DNA of 64,000 nucleotides from Achromobacter sp. RTa. GTDB lineage: Bacteria > Pseudomonadota > Gammaproteobacteria > Burkholderiales > Burkholderiaceae_B. A program made the translations under genes and the position numbers. This document shows, in pieces, positions 17,627 through 25,881 of this stretch (positions are counted from its first letter, which is position 1; each line of letters begins with the position of its first letter). Where the stretch lies: positions 234,010-298,009 of the forward strand of contig NZ_JPYO01000043.1 of NCBI RefSeq assembly GCF_000757485.1, written 5' to 3'. The notes below the pieces were generated by a model. That model did not search any database. It saw only the letters and a program-made list of their open reading frames with translations, and was not told the origin of the DNA.

Positions 17627-17897
17627 GTGTCAGACACCCGGCAGCACCGCTGCAATCCCCGCCGTCATCGCGTAAGGGTGTCAGACACTACCTCATAGGC
17701 AGCGCAAGGGTGTCGGACACTACCTCATAGGCAAGTGTCTGACACCCTTACGAGTTGCGGGTTCAAGCTGAGGCGAGTGCCCCCGGGTGTCAGACACCCG
17801 CGAACACCAGCTTCAACTTGTACGAGCGTCTCACAAGGGTGTCAGACACTGCATGATCAAAAGTGTCAAACACTGCAAGCTCAGAGGTGTCAGACAC
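17627..17897. repeat. Array of GTGTCNGACAC palindromes (cluster 2)
   Basis: Seven copies matching GTGTCNGACAC start at 17627, 17678, 17710, 17735, 17787, 17839 and 17887; one more at 17863 has a single mismatch (GTGTCAAACAC). Unlike cluster 1, spacer sequences are mostly unrelated, apart from a repeated (T)ACCTCATAGGCA near 17690 and 17722. The array fills the gap between the ends of the convergent bktB and IclR genes; nothing else was found there. Confidence 0.9.
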
Positions 17898-17937
17898 CTG
17901 CAACGATTCGCGTCGGAGGGACTCCAGCAGCCTTTCC

Positions 17938-18705
17938 TTAGCCCAGGTAATCCTGCGCCCATGCCTGGCATTCGGCGCGCAGCAGGGCTCCCATCTGCGC
18001 CCGCCGGGGCGCATCCAGGCGGCTGCTGATCGCGCCGAAGCTGAAGGCCACCCACGTCAGCTCCGACACCCGGAACGCCGCGCCCACGCCCGAGACGCCC
18101 GGCGTGATGGTGTCCACGATTTCCGAATAGCCCGCCGCGCGGGTCTGTTTGACCGCCTTCATCAGGGCCGCGCTTGATACCCCGATCTGCGCGTATCCGG
18201 CCGTATGCCGCGCATACAGCGCCGCGATCTCCTCGTCCGGCAGGGCCGCCATCAGCGCCAGCCCGCCCGCGCCTACGCCCAGCAGGCGCCGTTCGCCCTG
18301 GTCGATGGTGAAGACCTTCACGGGAAACGATCCCGCCTCGCGCAGCAGGCACAAAGCGTAATCGCCCTGGCGGATCACCAGGAACACCGTGTCGCCCGAT
18401 AGCCGCGCCAGCTTCTGCGCGAACGGGCGCAGCGCGTCCAGCAGCGGCGTGCGCCGCAGCGCGGCGAACCCCAGTTGCATGGAATCCACGCCCAGGCGGT
18501 AGCGCCGAGTCCGGGCGTCGCGCTCCGCGAACTGTTCCTCCAGCAGGCTGCTGAGCAGCCGATGCGCAGTGGAGCGCTCGAGCCCGGTCGCGGCCATGAC
18601 GCCCTGCAGATCGATGCCTTCCTCCTGATGTTGTGCCAGCACGCGCAGCAGGGCCAGGGCGCGCCGCATGCTCTGGGTGCCGCCCGTTGAAGCTATGTTG
18701 CTCAT
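17938..18705 (-). CDS. IclR-family transcriptional regulator
   Basis: 255-residue IclR regulator. The winged helix-turn-helix covers residues about 12-70 (SMRRALALLRVLAQH, VMAATGLERSTAHRLLSSLL), and the GAF-like effector domain follows (DTVFLVIRQGDYALCLLREA, GERRLLGVGAGGLALMAALP). It is divergent from the hydratase-ligase-Bug-dehydrogenase gene set at 18818-24934 with 112 bp between starts, so it is the likely regulator of that set, binding an acid or acyl-CoA. The intergenic segment is AT-rich and should hold both promoters. Confidence 0.93.
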   Translation of the reverse strand: MSNIASTGGTQSMRRALALLRVLAQHQEEGIDLQGVMAATGLERSTAHRLLSSLLEEQFAERDARTRRYRLGVDSMQLGFAALRRTPLLDALRPFAQKLARLSGDTVFLVIRQGDYALCLLREAGSFPVKVFTIDQGERRLLGVGAGGLALMAALPDEEIAALYARHTAGYAQIGVSSAALMKAVKQTRAAGYSEIVDTITPGVSGVGAAFRVSELTWVAFSFGAISSRLDAPRRAQMGALLRAECQAWAQDYLG

Positions 18706-18817
18706 AATGTGGGAAATAGTTGATGAATATTTTGTATTTTAGGATTGTGGGTGCGTTAATTCAATCCAACGGACCGCGCCGCCTTCCCGGGCGCGGCAAT
18801 ACAAAGACGAGGAGACC

Positions 18818-19621
18818 ATGGAATACGCCACCCTGGCCGTTGAACGGCACGACTCCGTATGCCGCATCAGCCTGGCGCGCGAATCCGCGCGCAACGCCCA
18901 GAGCCAGCAGATGCTGGACGAACTGGACGATGCCCTGACCCGGGCGGAGCAGGACGAGACCGTGCGGGTCGTGGTGCTGGCGGGCCGCGGCGCTCATTTT
19001 TCCGCGGGGCACGATCTGAAGGAAGCCCAGGCCAAGCGAGCCGACTTCACCGTGGAGGAACGCTGGGAGTACGAGTCGCGCCGCTACTACGGCTACTGCC
19101 TGCGCATCTGGGACTTTCCGAAACCGACCGTGGCGCAGGTCCAGGGCGCCTGCGTGGCGGGCGGGTTCATGATCGCCAATATGTGCGACCTGGTGGTGTG
19201 CGCCGACAATGCCTACTTCTCGGATCCGGTCGGCCACACGCTGGCGGCCGCGGCCACGGAAGTGCTGATCCATCCGTGGGTGATGGGGCTGCGCAAGGCG
19301 AAGGAAATGCTTTACACCGGCGAAAAGGTCGATGCTCAGGAGGCGCTGCGGATCGGCATGGTGAACCGTGTGGTGCCCGAGGCCGAGCTGGATGCCGCAA
19401 CCCTGGCGCTGGCGCAGCGCATCGCGCAGGCGCCGCCGTTCGGCCTGCGCCTGATCAAGCGCTCGCTGAACCGCACCGCCGATGCGCAGGGCTTCCGCAC
19501 CGCCTTGTCGGCGCATTTCGACACGCACCAGCTGTCGCATCTGAGCGAAGAATTCCAGGCGGTGCGCGAGCGCGGGCTGGCCCAGGCGATCCAGCGCAAC
19601 AAAGAGGGCAAGACCGCATGA
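18818..19621 (+). CDS. Enoyl-CoA hydratase/isomerase family protein
   Basis: 267-residue crotonase-fold protein. Oxyanion-hole segments are HFSAGHDLKEAQAKR and QGACVAGGFMIANMCDL. The active-site loop reads FSDPVGHTLAAAATEVLIHP and lacks the usual PE(x)xxG...PGxGG pattern of hydratases, so the reaction may be isomerisation, hydrolysis or decarboxylation, or hydration with other residues. First gene of the IclR-controlled set; its stop overlaps the start of the acyl-CoA synthetase (ATGA), showing tight coupling. Confidence 0.88.
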   Translation: MEYATLAVERHDSVCRISLARESARNAQSQQMLDELDDALTRAEQDETVRVVVLAGRGAHFSAGHDLKEAQAKRADFTVEERWEYESRRYYGYCLRIWDFPKPTVAQVQGACVAGGFMIANMCDLVVCADNAYFSDPVGHTLAAAATEVLIHPWVMGLRKAKEMLYTGEKVDAQEALRIGMVNRVVPEAELDAATLALAQRIAQAPPFGLRLIKRSLNRTADAQGFRTALSAHFDTHQLSHLSEEFQAVRERGLAQAIQRNKEGKTA

Positions 19622-21702
19622 CCCGCTCCCTGGATCCCTTGCTCGACCCGCGGTCCATCGCGATGATCGGCGCCAGCGCCGACGCCGGACGCATCGGCGG
19701 GATGCCCCTGGACCTGTTGACGCGCTTTGGCTATGCCGGGGGCATCTACCCCGTGAACCCGAAGTACCAGGAAGTGTTCGGCCAGCGCTGCTGGCCCGAT
19801 ATCGAGTCGGTGCCCGAGCCGGTGGACCTGGCGGTACTGGCGATCGCCGCCGCGGACGTGACGCCCATGCTGCGCCGCTGCCACGCCAAGGGCGTGCGCG
19901 CGGCCATCGTCTATGCGGCGGGCTTCGCCGAGGCGGGCGGAGAGGGCGCGCGCCTGCAGGATGAGCTGGAAGCCTTCGTGGCGGAAAGCGGCATGGCCGT
20001 GGCCGGCCCCAACTGCATGGGCTTCGCCAATCTGAACACCCGGGCCTACACGGCGTTCGCGTCCGTGTTCAAGACCGCGCCCGCGCAGGACGGTCCGGGA
20101 AGCGTCAGCCTGCTGACCCAGAGCGGCAACGTATGCGCCGCCGTGTACGCCATCGCGCGCAGGCTGGGCCTGCCGTTTTCGCATTTCATCAATACCGGCA
20201 ATGAAGCCTGCCTGGATTTTTCGCAATATCTCGAATACCTGGCCGCCGACCCGCAGACGGAAATCGTGCTGGGCTATATCGAACAGCTGCGCGACGGCGA
20301 ACGCTTCATCCGAGCCTGCCGCGAACTGGAGCGCCAGGGCAAGCTGCTGATCGCGCTGAAGGCGGGCACGACCGACAAGGGCGCGCAGGCGGTGCAGTCG
20401 CACACGTCGGCGCTGGCCGGGGACCGCCGCGTGTACGGGGCTGCCTTCCGACAGCTGAACGTGATCGAGGCCACGGATTTCGCGCAGATGGCGCACCTGG
20501 CGGGCCTGGCGACGCTGCGCCACCGCGGAGCGGGCAAGCGCGTCGCGGTGCTGACCATGTCGGGCGCGCTGGGCGCCATCCTCGCGGACAAATTCATCGG
20601 CGCAGGGCTGGATCTGCCCGACCTCCCGCCGGATCTGCAGGCCGTGCTGCGCGGAGGCATTCCCGACTACGGCATGGTGGGCAACCCGGTGGACGTGACG
20701 GGCAACGTCGTCAATGACCCCGACTTCGTGCGCACCGTGCTGGAGGCGCTGGCCACCAGCGCCGCCATCGATGCCGTGGTCGTGTATGCGCCGGGCTACA
20801 TGCTCGACCGCATGGCCGATGCGCTTGCGGATGTGTCGCGCCGGCACCCGCGGCTGTTCGTCGCGATCGATACGGGGCTGGCGCAGAGCCGCGCCGCGCT
20901 GCGTGAAGCCGGGGTGGCGGTGTTCGAGGACCTGGGCCTGGCGGTCTCGGCCCTGGCTCCCTACCTGCTGTGGTGCGAAGCGCGCAACGCCAGGCGCATC
21001 GCCCAGGCGCCGGAACCGGCGGCCGTCGCGATGCCGGCGCTGCCTTGCAACGAGGCCGATGCCCGCGCCTACGTGGGGGGCTTCGGCCTGCCGCAAGCGC
21101 GGGCCGGCGCGGCCCGCAGCGCCGAGGAAGCCGTGGCGGACGCGCGGGCCGCGGGCTATCCGGTGGCCTTGAAAATCCTCAGTCCCGATATCGCCCACAA
21201 GACGGAGGCGGGCGGCGTGGCGCTGAACCTGGCCGACGACGAGGCCGTGCGCGGCGCTTACCGCGCGGTGACGCAGGCCGCGGCGCGGGCGCAGCCGGAC
21301 GCCCGCATCGACGGCGTGATGGTGCAGAAGATGGAGCGTGGCGTCGCGGAAATCATCGTCGGCGCCACTCGCGACCCGGTCTTTGGCCCCGTGCTGACCG
21401 TGGGCCTGGGCGGCGTGTTGACCGAGCTCTACCAGGACACCAGCCACCGCTTGCTGCCGGTCGACGAAGACATCGCCCTGCAGATGCTGCGCGAGCTCAA
21501 GGCTTTCGCGCTGCTGGACGGATACCGGGGCAAGCCCCGGGCCGACGTGGCGGCGGCCTGCCGGAGCATCGTGGCCGTGGGCAACGCCTTGCTGGCCGCG
21601 CCGGCGGCCGTGGCGGAAATCGAAGTCAATCCGTTGCTGATCAAAGAGGCGGGACAGGGCGTCGCGGTGCTGGACGCCTTGATCCTGCCCGCAACCCCGT
21701 AG
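19618..21702 (+). CDS. ADP-forming acyl-CoA synthetase (acetate-CoA ligase family)
   Basis: 694-residue fused NDP-forming synthetase joining ATP hydrolysis to acyl-CoA formation through a phospho-His enzyme. Order of domains: CoA-binding Rossmann (residues about 5-140, SIAMIGASADAGRIGGMPLD, GPNCMGFANLN), two flavodoxin-like CoA-ligase domains (140-450), then a C-terminal ATP-grasp domain (about 470-690, AGYPVALKILSPDIAHKTEA, ILVGATRDPVFGPVL-like IIVGATRDPVFGP). The likely phospho-His is in AVQSHTSALAG. The ATG overlaps the upstream hydratase stop. It would activate the imported acid, in parallel to the CoA-transferase of the neighbouring module. Confidence 0.93.
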   Translation: MTRSLDPLLDPRSIAMIGASADAGRIGGMPLDLLTRFGYAGGIYPVNPKYQEVFGQRCWPDIESVPEPVDLAVLAIAAADVTPMLRRCHAKGVRAAIVYAAGFAEAGGEGARLQDELEAFVAESGMAVAGPNCMGFANLNTRAYTAFASVFKTAPAQDGPGSVSLLTQSGNVCAAVYAIARRLGLPFSHFINTGNEACLDFSQYLEYLAADPQTEIVLGYIEQLRDGERFIRACRELERQGKLLIALKAGTTDKGAQAVQSHTSALAGDRRVYGAAFRQLNVIEATDFAQMAHLAGLATLRHRGAGKRVAVLTMSGALGAILADKFIGAGLDLPDLPPDLQAVLRGGIPDYGMVGNPVDVTGNVVNDPDFVRTVLEALATSAAIDAVVVYAPGYMLDRMADALADVSRRHPRLFVAIDTGLAQSRAALREAGVAVFEDLGLAVSALAPYLLWCEARNARRIAQAPEPAAVAMPALPCNEADARAYVGGFGLPQARAGAARSAEEAVADARAAGYPVALKILSPDIAHKTEAGGVALNLADDEAVRGAYRAVTQAAARAQPDARIDGVMVQKMERGVAEIIVGATRDPVFGPVLTVGLGGVLTELYQDTSHRLLPVDEDIALQMLRELKAFALLDGYRGKPRADVAAACRSIVAVGNALLAAPAAVAEIEVNPLLIKEAGQGVAVLDALILPATP

Positions 21703-21738
21703 CGCGCGAGCGCAATGCCATCCCAGGAGGAGACAAGC

Positions 21739-22707
21739 ATGATGAAGAGACTATTGGCCGGCGTGGCGCTGGCCTGCATCGGCGCAGTTGGCCCGGCGCA
21801 AGCCCAGGATAACTACCCGAACCGCCCCGTGCGCATCGTGGTGCCGTTCTCGCCGGGAGGCGCGACCGACATCATGAGCCGCCTGCTGGCGGAGAAGCTC
21901 GCCACCCGGCTGGGCCAGCCGGTCATCGTGGAGAACAAGCCGGGCGGCGGCACGATGATCGCGTCCGACTATGTGTCGCGCGCCGAGCCCGATGGCTACA
22001 CCTTGCTGATGGCGGCGTCTTCGCTGGGCATCGCGCCCAGCATCTATGCCAAGGTCAATTACGACCCCATCAAGGATTTCACGCCCGTCAGCCAGGTGGC
22101 CTCGGTGGTGCACGTGCTGGAAGTGCATCCGTCGGTTCCCGCCAAGAACGTGGGCGAACTCATCGCCTACCTGAAGGCGAATCCGGGCAAGGTCAGCTAC
22201 GGCTCGGTGGGCACGGGCAGCTCCACCCACCTGGAGGCCGAGCTGTTCAACAGCATGGCGGGCGTGCAGATGGCGCACATTCCCTACAAGGGCAGCGCGC
22301 CGGCCTTGAACGACCTGGTGGCGGGCCGCCTGCAGGTCATGTTCGATGCCTGGGCCTCGTCGGGGCCGTTCGTGAAGGACGGCAAGCTGCGCGTGCTGGC
22401 GGTGACCACGGCGCAGCCTTCGGCCTCGGTTCCGGACCTGCCGACCGTGGCGGCATCGGGCCTGCCCGGCTATTCCGCCATGCCCTGGCTGGGCCTGGTG
22501 GCGCCCGCCGGCACGCCGCAGCCGGTCGTGGACAAGCTCTACAAGAACCTCGCGCAGATCCTGCAGCAGCCCGACGTCAAGGCGCAGTTCGTGGGGCTGG
22601 GGCTGGACATCATCGGCAGCGACCCCAAGACCTTCGGCGCATTCATCCGCCAGGACGTGGCGACCTGGGCCAAGGTCGCGCGCGATTCGAACATCCGGCT
22701 GGAGTGA
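21739..22707 (+). CDS. Bug-family tripartite tricarboxylate-type binding protein
   Basis: 322-residue periplasmic binding protein of the Bug/TctC family. AGGAGG lies eight bases before the chosen ATG (MMKRLLAGVALAC). The signal peptide ends near AQA-QDNYP; then NYPNRPVRIVVPFSPGGATD, VENKPGGGTMIASDYVS and HIPYKGSAPALNDLVAG identify the family. It stands between the acyl-CoA synthetase and two acyl-CoA dehydrogenases (4 bp to the next start), so its ligand is probably the acid this operon degrades. Transport membrane subunits are not encoded here. Confidence 0.93.
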   Translation: MMKRLLAGVALACIGAVGPAQAQDNYPNRPVRIVVPFSPGGATDIMSRLLAEKLATRLGQPVIVENKPGGGTMIASDYVSRAEPDGYTLLMAASSLGIAPSIYAKVNYDPIKDFTPVSQVASVVHVLEVHPSVPAKNVGELIAYLKANPGKVSYGSVGTGSSTHLEAELFNSMAGVQMAHIPYKGSAPALNDLVAGRLQVMFDAWASSGPFVKDGKLRVLAVTTAQPSASVPDLPTVAASGLPGYSAMPWLGLVAPAGTPQPVVDKLYKNLAQILQQPDVKAQFVGLGLDIIGSDPKTFGAFIRQDVATWAKVARDSNIRLE

Positions 22708-22711
22708 TGGC

Positions 22712-23899
22712 ATGACCCGTATGGAAACCGCCGCCGCGGACGACGAGGTCTTCCGGCAGGACCTGCGCGCCTGGCTGGAGTCGGCCTACGCCGGGTTCGC
22801 CCGCAGATGGCCGGGCGGACCCGACCCGCGCAGCCTGGACTTCCGGCGCGCCTGGGAAGATACCCTTTGCGCCAACGGGTGGTCGGGGCTGGGCTGGCCC
22901 AGGGAGTACGGCGGGCGGGCCCTGCCGCTGTCGCGGCAGGCGGTCTTCCACGAGGAGCACGCGCGCTGCGGCGCGCCGCTGGGCGTGAACCTGATCGGGC
23001 ATGGCATTCTCGCGCCGACGCTGCTGCATTTCGGCAGCGAGGCGCAGAAGCGCCGTTTTCTGCCCGGCATCCTCTCCAACCGTGAAGTGTGGTGCCAGGG
23101 CTATTCCGAGCCGGGCGCCGGTTCCGACCTGGCATCCGTACGAACACGGGCGGAACCTGCGCAAGGCGGCTACCTGCTCAATGGACACAAGATCTGGACA
23201 TCGTTCGCGGATCGGGCGCAGCGATGCTTCGTGCTGGCGCGCACGGATCCGCAGGCAGCCCGGCACAAGGGGCTGAGTTTCCTGCTCGTCGACATGCGCA
23301 GCCCCGGCGTGCGCGTGGAGCCCATCCGCCAGCTCACCGGCGAGGCCGAATTCTGCGAAGTCTTCTTCGAGAATGTGCGCGTGCCGGCCGAGGACCTGCT
23401 GGGCGAAGAGAACCAGGGCTGGAGAATCGCCATGGCCGCGGCCAGTTTCGAGCGCGGCACCTACTTCATCCCGCGGCTGGTGCGCTTCGCCCAGGAGCTG
23501 CGGCAAGTGCGCGAGCTTGCGCTGCGCGCCGATGCCTACGGCCGCGTGCCGGCGTCCTCGGCCTCGGTGCGCCATCGCTGGGCGCGCCTGGCCGCCGACA
23601 GCCACGTGCTGGCGCTGAAATCGCAGCGCGCCCTGGCCGGCGCCATGCGCGGCGATCCGCCGGGGCCGGAGGGATCCTCCACCAAGATCCATTGGAGCGA
23701 AGCGCACCAGCGGCTGCTCGAACTGTCGTTGCAATTGCTGGGCGACGAGGCCAGCCTGGCGGACGCCGCGGGCGATGCGGGCGCGGCCGGCCTGGTGCAC
23801 GCCTACCTGTGGTCGCGCGCCGAAACCATTCTGGCTGGCACATCGGAGATCCAGCGCAACATCGTCGCCGAGCAGATGCTCGGCCTGCCCAAGGCTTGA
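22712..23899 (+). CDS. Acyl-CoA dehydrogenase, long subunit
   Basis: 395-residue FAD-dependent acyl-CoA dehydrogenase. Recognised by WPREYGGRALPLSRQ, GYSEPGAGSDLASVRTRAE, YLLNGHKIWTSFA and the C-terminal AETILAGTSEIQRNIVAEQM. The N-terminal helical domain is complete and the length is normal for the family. It follows the Bug gene by 4 bp and precedes the short dehydrogenase by 6 bp. The long/short pair mirrors the pair at 12-14 kb, suggesting the same heteromeric type acting on a different acid. Confidence 0.93.
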   Translation: MTRMETAAADDEVFRQDLRAWLESAYAGFARRWPGGPDPRSLDFRRAWEDTLCANGWSGLGWPREYGGRALPLSRQAVFHEEHARCGAPLGVNLIGHGILAPTLLHFGSEAQKRRFLPGILSNREVWCQGYSEPGAGSDLASVRTRAEPAQGGYLLNGHKIWTSFADRAQRCFVLARTDPQAARHKGLSFLLVDMRSPGVRVEPIRQLTGEAEFCEVFFENVRVPAEDLLGEENQGWRIAMAAASFERGTYFIPRLVRFAQELRQVRELALRADAYGRVPASSASVRHRWARLAADSHVLALKSQRALAGAMRGDPPGPEGSSTKIHWSEAHQRLLELSLQLLGDEASLADAAGDAGAAGLVHAYLWSRAETILAGTSEIQRNIVAEQMLGLPKA

Positions 23900-23905
23900 A
23901 TTCTC

Positions 23906-24934
23906 ATGGACCTGCATCCGACCGAAGACCAGCGCATGCTGCAAGACGCGGCCCAGCGTTACCTGGCCGAGCGCCATCCGCCAGCCGTGGCGCGTGCCGC
24001 GGCCGTCCGGCCCGTGCAAGCGCGCCTGGAGCAATGGCGGGAGATCGCCGCGCAGGGCTGGCCGGCCCTGTTGGCGCCCGCCTCGCAGGAAGGGCTGGGG
24101 CTGGGCATGCGCGAAGCGTGGATCGTGGCCGAGGCCGCCGGGCGGCATCTCCTGAGCCTGCCCCTGGTGTCCAACATGACGGTTCTGCCCACGCTGTGCG
24201 CGGCGGGCGCGGCCGGACCCGTGGCGCAATGGGCCGCCGCGATGATGGCGGGAGAGGGCTATTTCGCCGATGCCACGCTGCGGCCCGACGGTTCCGCGTT
24301 CGTCGAAGGCGCGGGCGTGAGGGCGCTGGCGCTGCGCCGGACGGGCGCGTCCAGCCTGCGGGCGGAGCTGCATGCGCCCGCGGCGGGCGGGGCAGGGCTG
24401 GATCCGACGATGCCGGTGGCGCAGGTCCGCTCTCCGGAAGTGCTGGAGAGCGCCGAGCTGGCGGTGGAGCCGGAAACATGGGCGCAGCTGCGTACCCGGC
24501 TGCTTCTGTTGCGTTCGGCCGAGTTGCTGGGAGCGGCCTCGGCCGCCCTGGACGCGGCGGCGGCGCATGCGCGCGAGCGCCGCCAGTTCGATCGCGCGAT
24601 CGGCGCGAACCAGGCGGTCAAGCATCGCCTGGCCGACGACTGGATGGCCCTGGACGATGCAAGGCTGGCCGGCGTCGCGGCCGCCGCCGCGCATGATGCC
24701 GGCGCGGAATCCGCCGCCCGCGACAGCCTGTTCGCGCCGCTGCTGGCGGTCGAGGCCGGCCGGCGCGCAGCGCAGAACGCCATCCAGGTCCATGGCGCGC
24801 TGGGCGTGACCTGGGAATGCGACGCGCATCTCTACCTGAAGCGGGTGCTGCGGCTGGCGGCCTGCCTGCAGGCCGAGGCGTCCATCCCGGACCTGCTGGA
24901 GCGGATCTGGGAAAGCGGCGCAGACGGGTCCTAG
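23906..24934 (+). CDS. Acyl-CoA dehydrogenase, short subunit
   Basis: 342-residue acyl-CoA dehydrogenase-like protein. Start MDLHPTEDQRMLQDAAQRYL resembles the usual N-terminus, and the C-terminal domain contains ERRQFDRAIGANQAVKHRLA and AIQVHGALGVTWECDAHLYL. The substrate-binding middle part is short and the SEPGAGSD signature is missing, so it is probably a non-catalytic or half-active partner of the 395-residue protein. Last gene of the IclR-linked set; the downstream methyltransferase-like gene begins 29 bp later but has an unrelated role. Confidence 0.87.
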   Translation: MDLHPTEDQRMLQDAAQRYLAERHPPAVARAAAVRPVQARLEQWREIAAQGWPALLAPASQEGLGLGMREAWIVAEAAGRHLLSLPLVSNMTVLPTLCAAGAAGPVAQWAAAMMAGEGYFADATLRPDGSAFVEGAGVRALALRRTGASSLRAELHAPAAGGAGLDPTMPVAQVRSPEVLESAELAVEPETWAQLRTRLLLLRSAELLGAASAALDAAAAHARERRQFDRAIGANQAVKHRLADDWMALDDARLAGVAAAAAHDAGAESAARDSLFAPLLAVEAGRRAAQNAIQVHGALGVTWECDAHLYLKRVLRLAACLQAEASIPDLLERIWESGADGS

Positions 24935-24963
24935 GCAGGCGGAGTCCGACCTACAATCCCGCC

Positions 24964-25734
24964 ATGCCTAAATCGACCTTTCCTTCCGAACTCGACCAGC
25001 CGACCCTTTCCGAAGTGGACGGCGTCCGTTACCTGCACTTCAACACCGAATGGGTCCAGGGCGCGATGCGCATCAAGAACCCGTCGGAACTGGTGCTGGA
25101 ATACACCAGCCAGATGATGGCCTGGCTGCTGTTCCTGGAACCTCCCAAGGATGAGCCCATCGGCATGCTCGGCCTGGGCGCCGGGTCGCTGGCGCGGTTC
25201 TGCGTGAAACACACCCGCAGCCCGCTGCTCGCGGTGGAATGGAATCCGCGCGTGACGGCGGCCTGCCATATGTTCTTCCGGCTGCCCGGATCGAACCGGC
25301 TCGAAGTCGAGCACGCCGACGCCGGCGTCTGGGCGGCCGATCCGCTCAACGCGGGGCGTTGCCCGGTGCTGATGGTAGACCTCTATGACGCCGCGGCCGA
25401 AGGGCCGGTTCGCGACAGCGTGAAGTTCTACCGCGATTGCCGCCGCGTGCTGGGCGAGGTCGGCGTGCTGGCGGTGAACCTGTTCGGCCGCCACGAGAGC
25501 TTCGGCCGCAACATCGACAACCTGTCCAAGGCATTCGACGACCGCGTGGTGCTGCTGCCCGAGATCGACGCGGGCAACCAGATCGTGCTGGCGTTTTCCG
25601 GCCCGCGCCTGGCCATCTCGCCGGCCCGGTTGCTGGGACGGGCCGAGATCGTCGAAGCCCGCTATGGCCTGCCGGCGCGCCGTTGGGCGCGCTCGCTGAC
25701 CCGCCACGCCGTGGACGGGGTGCTGCACTTCTAA
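24964..25734 (+). CDS. Spermidine synthase-like (SAM-fold) protein
   Basis: 256-residue class I SAM-fold protein of the spermidine synthase-like group. The nucleotide site is GMLGLGAGSLARF (residues about 66-78) in place of the GGGDG of true aminopropyltransferases, with the acidic strand end VEWNP and later VDLYDAAAEGPV. The N-terminus is short, and the putrescine-binding Asp/Tyr set of SpeE is not obvious. Proteins of this kind are common in Burkholderiales and usually carry a spermidine synthase label without evidence. It is transcribed in the direction of the dehydrogenases but shares no evident function. A true aminopropyltransferase is more likely encoded at 43142-44653. Confidence 0.75.
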   Translation: MPKSTFPSELDQPTLSEVDGVRYLHFNTEWVQGAMRIKNPSELVLEYTSQMMAWLLFLEPPKDEPIGMLGLGAGSLARFCVKHTRSPLLAVEWNPRVTAACHMFFRLPGSNRLEVEHADAGVWAADPLNAGRCPVLMVDLYDAAAEGPVRDSVKFYRDCRRVLGEVGVLAVNLFGRHESFGRNIDNLSKAFDDRVVLLPEIDAGNQIVLAFSGPRLAISPARLLGRAEIVEARYGLPARRWARSLTRHAVDGVLHF

Positions 25735-25828
25735 GGGGCCGCCGGCGGCGGCGGTTCAGATTCATTAGGGTAGGTACGGGGGCGGAGGGGGCTTTACCTT
25801 TTCGCCAGTCCGGACCTATCATGGGCTT

Positions 25829-25844
25829 ATTCATAATTATGAAT
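25829..25844. promoter_or_regulatory. Perfect palindrome upstream of the malonate GntR gene
   Basis: ATTCATAATTATGAAT is a perfect 16-bp palindrome, wholly AT apart from one G/C pair, 38 bp before the GntR start. A second inverted repeat, GGAAGGC...GCCTTCC (25849-25871), lies between it and the start codon. Position and symmetry suggest an autoregulatory site of the FCD-type GntR protein (MatR-like). Confidence 0.6.
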
Positions 25845-25881
25845 TACGGAAGGCTGGCAGCATGCCTTCCGTCCTAGGCCC

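Noticed and set aside
17627..17897. CRISPR array
   Set aside because: The repeat unit is an 11-bp palindrome with spacers of variable length (about 14-41 bp), no leader and no cas genes nearby.
24964..25734. Spermidine synthase as part of the polyamine module
   Set aside because: It is 18 kb from the module, lacks the GGGDG motif and sits among acid-degradation genes; a functional connection is not supported.
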